A DNA stretch of 64,000 bases from Agroathelia rolfsii (lineage: Eukaryota; Basidiomycota; Agaricomycetes; Amylocorticiales; Amylocorticiaceae), in contig JABRWF010000007.1 in assembly GCA_018343915.1 (NCBI GenBank), forward strand, positions 186,001 through 250,000, written 5' to 3'. The notes beneath the pieces were generated by a model, which worked only from the letters and a program-made list of their open reading frames with translations, made no database searches and was not told the origin of the DNA. Numbering within the stretch: position 1 is the first letter of the stretch; each line of letters opens with the position of its first letter. Positions 57,584-64,000 of this stretch are shown here, in pieces. Both the position numbers and the translations under genes were made by a program.

Positions 57584-58755
57584 ATGCCATCTCTTCGTGA
57601 TGAAGAACTCTACGTCGAAGGATCCCTCTATGTTGGTATAATTCTTTCTGCCGTCATCTATGGTCAGTCATTTATGCCTCGCTACTGGCGAGTTTATAAA
57701 ATACTCAGTGAACTCACACCCATTTGGCAGGGGTTTATCTTGGAATTTATTGCTTATCAATCTCTGTTTTATTGTCGAACAAGAACATCACTCGCTCTTA
57801 CCGGACCTTACATATAGTATTTAGCAGCGTATTGCTACTGCTGAACACTCTCAGCTTCACGTCCATGCCACAAGTTGGCCAAGCGATGTGGATCCTGGAG
57901 CGAAGTACTTATCTTGGTGGCCCTTTCGCATATTACAACCTCGAATCACACAGGATGCCTGACAGTTTGCTCGGTAACATAGCACAGACCCTTGCTGCTG
58001 TGTTGAATGACGGCCTCTTGGAAAGGTTTCTTCTTATTTTCCAATCTGCCGAAATTCTTATTTTTCTTCTTCTCCCTTTCTTACGAATAGATATATCGTT
58101 GTTATGTTGTATTTGGGTCCAGCTTACACGTTGTCATACTTCCGGTCTTGTGCAGTCTTGGATCTCTAGGTAAGACGAAGAAATTTTACATCCAAATATC
58201 GACATTATGATATAATCCCAACTTGTATCTATAGCATCTGGAATTGCTGTTGTACCGCTCATAGTCAGTCCTGAATGGCCTACTGCGGATCTGTGGCAAC
58301 AGCTGCAAAGACTAAATGCTGCTGGAGTTGTGCTTAACACGGCTGTAAATGTTATGATTACTGTTATGATTTCTTTCAAGATTATATCCTTTTCCTGGAT
58401 GCTCAGGAAGTCTAACGCTTATACAAGAACATACACGAATGTAGTAGCTATTCTTGTGGAATCCGCCGCACCTTGCGCCATACTGGGCATACTTGCATGT
58501 GCCGAGTGGTTCATAAACGCAAATACTATATCCATTTTTGGTATGACTAATGAGACTACGGTTTTAACTTGGTCAATGAGTACAGTAGATACTTTTTGCA
58601 TAATTTACAGGAAAACAATTGAAGACCCATCATCTATATTTCAGGCGTTGTTTCCACAGCTCACCATTTATCGGGTCGCGCGAGGAAGCGCTTGGACGAA
58701 GAAGACTTCACAAGAATTAACGCAACAAACACATTCACTGGCTTTTGCACCTTGA
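57584..58755 (+). CDS. Seven-helix integral membrane protein, basidiomycete family
   Basis: Four exons: 57584-57662, 57731-58020, 58091-58169, 58235-58755. They sum to 969 bases, exactly 323 codons, one open frame. Seen: extracellular-type N terminus MPSLRDEELYVEGSLYVGII; helix pairs VYLGIYCLSISVLLSNKN and VFSSVLLLLNTLSF; a conserved DGLLIYRCYVVFGSSLH; SGIAVVPLIVSP; AAGVVLNTAVNVMITVMISF; and YTNVVAILVESAAPCAILGI. These match a large family of predicted seven-helix membrane proteins in mushroom genomes, of unknown function. Odd: the second intron (58021-58090) starts GA (GAAAGG) rather than GT, while its acceptor and both flanking exons look intact. This may be a rare GA-AG intron, a splice-site mutation or a sequencing error. 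A dead paralogue lies at 38164-39110. Confidence 0.76.
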
Positions 58756-59678
58756 GCAATTGGCACGATGAGGTCTGGTTTCGAATCGAGCGCCATGGAA
58801 GAGGGTCAGTATCATGGAGCAGATTATGACGAACCGCCACATCACGGATGAGGCTCGATAAGTCTGAGAGGTTTCAGCTTGAGGCTGATAGCTGATTTCA
58901 CCGACCACAACTATCATTTGCGTCTGGCCCCGAATGCAGGTCTAAATATTTATAGAGCATATTCCTGCTACTATGTACTGGTCAGAATACCATACTAGCA
59001 TAGATCTCATTTGGTATTGATATATATGCTAGTACCAGTACAATACTAGTCATACAGGTCGAGACACAGTCGTGCGATGTGAGAAATTGTGTGGGAAGTT
59101 GGGGCTAAGTCAGTACAGAAATAAAATGAGGCCCACCCAGCTAGAATGGTCAAAAGCAGGACTGGAAAATGTTTATATTTCGACGGTGCATGCACCAAAG
59201 CACATACAAACCGTAGCTGCAGACCATCTCGACGAGCTATCTAAGTCATGACTGATGATACACCGGTGACTGTATATTGTCGTAAAGGTACAATAGTCGC
59301 TGTCGACCACCAGTAGTATTTGCGCGCAGTCATAGAGGATTACAGAAACCGGACATAGAATTTTGATACATACTCACCAGATACAAATTGACACATAAAA
59401 TAGAAAAGAGGGGTACTCTAGCAGGAACACCCGATGAAAGTACGGGGTATTAGAACTCTCATTCTGAAAGCTACTTACGTGGAGAAATTGATGCTAGAAT
59501 AAGTGAACGCGTGAATGTCCCAAGGTCGCGGAGTGAGATGTTCACAGGTAAGAGATTTAATGGGAACGGACTAGATGACCGCCATATTCACTTCTCCCCT
59601 CATACCATTACATCTGCCATGATCGTTACGGAGCTTCAAGAAAGCGAAGAGAGCTCTGCCCCAGTGGATCTTATTACG
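58756..59678. other. Intergenic, 920 bases
   Basis: 3' flanks of two convergent genes. No ORF or structured element is supported. Confidence 0.4.
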
Positions 59679-61201
59679 CTATACAGACATGAAATCCTCT
59701 GCCCGCGCCCGCTTCACTCCTCTTGATTGCTCAAGCTTCTCCATAGGAACATAATACCTTTTATTCCTACCCCGGCGCTCCTCCTATGGACAAAGGGTTA
59801 AGACAAACTCCTTAGTAGACGAGACAAAAAAACTCACAACTGAAAAGTTCGGGTCGGTGTATTTGAGATCCGTCTTCTTCTTGAACTCGGGCAGCTTCTG
59901 AATCAAACTAGGATTCCACACCCTCAACTTAGGGGGCTCCGGCCCATCGGGTCTGCCAATCTTGTTTTCATACCCCGGCGGATAGACGCTTGGATCAGGA
60001 ACCCATATAGGCTCTTTATCAGACTTGCGCGGTGGCGAAGGTGGATGCACAAATGACGGTACTTGCGATGTTGTCGCAGATCCTATGGATGTCGAGGCAG
60101 GAACGAAATTCGGTGCAGCCATGGGAGGCGTCGGTGCACCTGGCGGTGATATAGACGCTGGTGGAGCAAAGGGCGGAGAGCCGGCCGGTGGGAAAGGTGG
60201 AGTCGCACCGGGCGGAAGATTTGGGATCGATGGCATACCAGGTGGGACGGGGAATTGACCAGGAGCACCACCCGGAGGTGCTAAGTGAGGGGGAGGCATA
60301 GGGAATCCAGGAGGTAGTTGACTAATTGAGATGTCAGTTGATGTACTCGGAACGAATTACTCAGACTTACCCTGGTGGGAATCCTGCTAGACCAGGGGGT
60401 GGAACAGGAGGGAAGCCAGGTGGGGGCGGACCACCCGGAGGAAAGCCAGCAACAGATGGCACTCCAGGGGGCGGCGATATTCCGGGTGGAAATCCTGGAG
60501 CAGTAGTTGGGGGCGCAGAGTATGCCTGAGGGGGAGCGCCAAGGACCGCTCCGGCGCTACCTGCAGGAGCCGGCGCTGCTGCAGCCTCGTTTCTGCCCAT
60601 GAGAGCAATATGGGCCTGTAAAGCCACCTTCAGTTCGTCTTCCGGAATGACTCGGTTTTCGATTTTGGGGCGCTTGGCTTGAGGCTGAGTTATAGTTCCA
60701 GGATTGAGGCCAAGTTCAATCTCCTTCCTGCGTTTGTAGTCCGCAACATCTGGCGCAGGGATACCTTCCATACCGAAGATCTCGACTTCATATCCATCTC
60801 GGCCGGGTAAAGCGTTCTCAATCTTGGGCAAGCTGCAAACCAAGTGAAATTCAGATAAGAAGCCAATGTTAACAATACGACAGCAGGTACGCACTTTTCA
60901 GGTTCCAGTTTGTGCACCTGTTGAATGTGTACAGCCAATCCACCAGCAGTGTTCAGACGTCTAGGGCACATACTACACTTGAAGTGCTTGGCCTTCTGAT
61001 GTTGCATGAGGACTGTAGGGGTAAGTGGTCAGTATGACAAGGACATAGCTAACAATGTCCATTCATGTGCACCTTTTTCATCCTCAAATTCACGTTCACA
61101 GTACCAGCACCATGGCCGAATAGTCTAAGAAACAAATCGATGAGGTGTATTCAAGCAGAACAGAGAGTGTCGCGGACCTGCTTGCTCTTTTTCTTGCCCA
61201 T
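59679..61201 (-). CDS. BuGZ/ZNF207-like C2H2 zinc-finger protein
   Basis: Two N-terminal zinc fingers are the hallmark: [14 protein letters not shown], then [20 protein letters not shown] and [16 protein letters not shown]. They are followed by [20 protein letters not shown] and [20 protein letters not shown], all as in human BuGZ (ZNF207), a phase-separating spindle and kinetochore protein also linked to splicing. After that comes a long Pro/Gly-rich stretch ([20 protein letters not shown]) spread over two exons, then [20 protein letters not shown] and a last short exon, [20 protein letters not shown] to RAEDFMSV. The start MGKKKSKQ (ATG 61199-61201) leads into a spliced TIRPWCWY. The stop TAG at 59679-59681 is reached through an exon after the acceptor CCATAG, which was found by hand. 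The function in fungi is not established. Confidence 0.86.
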
Positions 61202-61650
61202 GGTCGTAGTCGAGGTGTAAGCGGAATCTAAATCACCTCAGGTTACTCCGGATCGCTTTCAACATAATCTCATTGAACCCAGGACTAAACAAGCTTCATG
61301 GACTTTGTCGTAACACTTCATTTCAAGCTTGTGGTCTCAGAAGGTATACTAGTAGCAGGGACTTGATGCTAATACTTGCTGCTGGCAATACATCATACAC
61401 CCTATGGATATTCTATTATTCACTCCGGCACGCCACTGATACAATAACGGTATCTAAAGTTTCATTCCAAAACAAGTGCACCAATTCTTATAAGTTCATA
61501 TTAAGTAATGGTTGTGGCATAGGTCAAGGAAAGCTGGTCATGCAGATCGTTGACGCAATGCAGCCCTTTCCTCTGCGAGATGCTCAATTTATGGCCTTGA
61601 ACATCCAGCTGTACCAGTTCCCACCGCTTCTCATCGCAGGCAACGACATA
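61202..61650. other. Intergenic, 450 bases
   Basis: BuGZ upstream region and the lost end of the monooxygenase relic. The open plus-strand frame at 61273-61746 has no family resemblance. Confidence 0.4.
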
Positions 61651-62523
61651 TCAATGCCACCAAATACACCTGACGCTTTTTCGAAAACCATCTTGACAAG
61701 GTGCCAAATAAGCCGAGATTCTGCAAGAACTGTTGACTATATCTAAGATGCATGTAGAATCAAAGACTGACTCTTGTGCTGATCCACCACTGCCGATGAC
61801 GACAACTGCCTTGTCCCGTATTGATGATTGGGTAAGTCGCACAACCTCTTCTATCCGAAACACAAAGTCTATCGAAACAGATATATCAGCTTACATCACG
61901 GTCGACGACAAGGCTGATGGAACGTAGGGCTCGCAGCAAGTTCGAGCAACCCTAAACGGGACTTAGCCGACGAACCCCCTGGTTGAGACAAGAGATTGGA
62001 ACATACACTAGTGCATGGTACAACGCGCGTATCGATAGATATTCTTCTCCCTTGATGCTTTGTCCAGGACCTCGATGATCCATAGATGTTCACTCCCGGA
62101 CTCACGAGATATCCTGGGGAACTCGGTGTTGTACTTTACATGACCAGCTGGGAACCTGCTTGTGAATGATTCCATGTAGGCTTGCATTCCATATGCCGTA
62201 ACTCTGCCGTAGAACATGGAACTCAGGCTGTCTAGTTGTGGAAGGGCCGAGAACCTGTTATTTGCCCCGTGCCTTGTCCGATATTACCATGTTGAAAAAA
62301 CATTAAATGGGTGGGAGTATCTAATCGCTCACTTGTTGAGTCTCAGGCCGGGATACACATGGCCTTTGGACCAGATTCTGCCAGGAGACGCGTACCGAGT
62401 CAGTAGCTGCACTGAAGTAAAGCCGTTGCACAACAACATATGGGCGGTGATGAGCGCAGCAGATCCGGATCCGATCACATCAATAGGTTGATCAAGGATA
62501 TTCTGAGAGACAGGGCTGGACAT
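61651..62523 (-). pseudogene. Relic of a flavin-containing monooxygenase
   Basis: Starts with a plausible ATG (62521-62523). The FAD Rossmann signature is VIGSGSAALITAHMLLCNGF, then WSKGHVYPGLRLN. Further on, TAYGMQAYMESFTSRFPAGH matches the family. After a stop there is a degenerate stretch reading CCEPYVPSALS, then QSSIRDKAVVVIGSGGSAQE, the NADPH-binding Rossmann motif. In-frame stops and frame changes separate these parts, and the C-terminal third was not found. The order and spacing match one ancestral monooxygenase gene, so this is a single decayed copy rather than several fragments. It is not expected to be functional. Confidence 0.8.
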
Positions 62524-63395
62524 GGTAAAGGATATGCGACCCTCGATGTTTGGGCTAAACATGAAGGCGAATCGTTATAAAGCTGGCGCGGAGACTGTAC
62601 CAGGGGGTGCTGGCAGTTGAAGCATCAAGTGGATTGACTTCAATTGTTCCAGAAGCCTGTTCAAACCGTAGCCGTAACAGCGACGAAGTCAATCAAAATT
62701 CCTGTCTCCTGACAGAAGATAGATAACCAGAAATATAACCCAAGTAATTTATGGAGCTAATCGAGTGGTATCTGGCTATAATACTAGTGGGGGAAGATTT
62801 ACAGCACGAACCATTTTATAATTGTACTGGCTGTATGAGAATTCGATACCCAATAGCTTTAGTACTGCACTTGACACATGTAGCATCTGGCCGCAGATCT
62901 TGAGTGTCTTTCCATAAAGATATGGTGTTTAGGGTCTCATTCAGTGGTACAAATTTTTGATACATGCATGTCATCTTCAGTAATACAGAGTTTTGGGGTA
63001 TGGTGTATACCACTTGGGCAGGACGTAGTCATAACACGGAGTTTCAGAAGAGAGGTAATCACAAGATGCTAGTGTACATACAAGCCGAGTAGACTAAGCT
63101 GAGGCAAATCAACCAATGAAAGTCATGATATTACTTCGACTGTGATGGTTTTTCTGATATTTGGAATTTTTTAACTTGTGCCAGTGTGTTCTGAGCGCTG
63201 TAAATGCCTGAGCGGACTCGGAGGGGCCCGGAAGCAAATCCCTCTATTCACATGAAATGATGTAATTTTGCTTCCGTACACAGTCCGCCTGCCTCATTGC
63301 CGCTGGCTCTCACTGCTTTGATTCGTGTACGTGGTAATGCTGGGTATTGGCTAACATCATTCGTGATTGTACTCAGAGTCTAACATACACATTAT
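62524..63395. promoter_or_regulatory. Divergent intergenic region upstream of dephospho-CoA kinase
   Basis: 872 bases with no supported gene. It should carry the kinase promoter on the right side. Confidence 0.4.
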
Positions 63396-64000
63396 ATGAT
63401 AGTCGTTGGTCTCACAGGTGGCATTGCCACAGGAAAGTCCACAGTCTCAAACATCCTTAAATCGAAGCAACTCCCCGTCGTGGACGCAGATGTCCTAGCC
63501 CGGGAAGTTGTTGCTCCGGGGACACCTGGTCTCAAAAAAATCGTCAAGAATTTTGGACAGGATATATTACTCCCAGACGGGAGCTTGGATAGAAAGAAAC
63601 TTGGGTCTATTATATTTAATGACCCCGAGAAACGCAAGATTCTCAATTCCATCGTCCATCCTGCTGTTAGACGTGCCTTGTTGAAAGGCGTCTTGCTTGC
63701 ATGGATTAGAGGCGAGAGAATTTGCATACTAGATGTGCCGCTTCTCATCGAGGGCCCCATGTGGAAGCTGGTTGGCACAGTTGTTGTCGTGCACTGGTAG
63801 GTCTTCGTACAGCCCCATGACTTTAGCTGTGACCTAATGTGTGCATAAAGCCCAGAGGACATACAGCTAGAGCGTCTAATGAAGCGAGATGGTTCAACGA
63901 GAGAAGATGCCTTATCACGCCTTAAGTCGCAGCTGCCGATAGCGGAAAAAGTACGTTATGCGGATATTATCATTGAGAACTCGGGCTCGCGGGAAGAGTT
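63396..64000 (+). CDS. CAB5: Dephospho-CoA kinase, 5' part (cut by the window edge)
   Basis: Catalyses the last step of CoA synthesis, phosphorylating the 3'-OH of dephospho-CoA with ATP. The start MIVVGLTGGIATGKSTVSNI has the P-loop GGIATGKS at the N terminus. Then DADVLAREVVAPG, SLDRKKLGSIIFNDPEKRK, SIVHPAVRRAL, VPLLIEGPMWKLVGTVVVV, then the second exon PEDIQLERLMKRDGSTREDA. The intron (about 63799-63851, GTAGGT to AAAG) joins VVVH-CPEDIQ in frame. These are the CoaE-family marks: nucleotide loop, the HPxVR motif and the lid region with RDG. The C-terminal end, with the fungal extension if any, is beyond the right edge. The ATG at 63396 fits the family's start exactly. Confidence 0.92.

Noticed and set aside
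61273..61746. 157-codon plus-strand frame
   Set aside because: Lies antisense to the end of the monooxygenase relic and the BuGZ upstream region; no resemblance to any family.
1..64000. tRNA genes, CRISPR arrays, prophage or intact transposons
   Set aside because: No cloverleaf-like box A/B pairs, regular spaced repeats, transposase or reverse transcriptase motifs were recognised by eye. A tRNA scan and repeat search were not possible here.

Overview
The window reads as chromosomal DNA of a filamentous basidiomycete, most likely an Agaricomycete. The genes are broken by many short introns (mostly 45-75 bases, GT-AG), lie close together on both strands, and encode a fungal housekeeping set: a septin, an ERMES subunit, a fungal mitoribosomal protein, Zn2Cys6 regulation and Golgi apyrase. 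It also carries two copies of a seven-helix membrane protein of a kind common in mushroom genomes. No species is claimed.

Layout. At 0.2-9.5 kb there are three minus-strand genes: septin CDC10, a P4-ATPase lipid flippase and ELP3. At 9.8-10.6 kb lies a probably broken NEP1-like (NPP1) gene. At 11.7-16.5 kb a Golgi apyrase and the Hsp90 activator AHA1 diverge. At 18.1-24 kb a lone F-box-like gene is followed by debris: a copied 3' end of a transcription factor gene, a decayed kinase-like gene and a 250-bp palindrome. At 24-37.4 kb a dense block holds a nucleotide-sugar transporter, MRP51, HYPK, UPF1, a gene with two PWWP/Tudor-like modules, and MDM12. At 37.4-41.5 kb is a sparse stretch with a dead membrane-protein paralogue. 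At 41.5-56.8 kb come a low-complexity orphan, a Zn2Cys6 transcription factor, the nuclease FAN1, proteasome subunit alpha6 (PRE5), D-aminoacyl-tRNA deacylase and cyclophilin PPIL1. At 57.6-64 kb come the better-preserved membrane-protein paralogue, a BuGZ/ZNF207 zinc-finger gene, a flavin monooxygenase relic and the 5' part of dephospho-CoA kinase, cut by the window edge.

How the genes work together. The conserved genes are unrelated core functions, not a cluster: membrane lipid asymmetry, tRNA wobble modification and tRNA proofreading, nonsense-mediated decay, co-translational acetylation, mitochondrial translation and ER-mitochondria contact, interstrand crosslink repair, protein turnover, splicing and CoA synthesis. 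The islands between them (about 16.5-24, 37.5-41.4 and 56.8-63.4 kb) hold the duplicated, decayed and palindromic DNA. No phage, CRISPR, biosynthetic cluster or intact transposon was seen. The most interesting items are the DNA-level copy of the transcription factor's last intron and exon, the palindrome with CpG-decay asymmetry, a splice-dependent C terminus of AHA1, and the paired membrane-protein paralogues, one with a GA splice donor. No clearly new biological system is evident.
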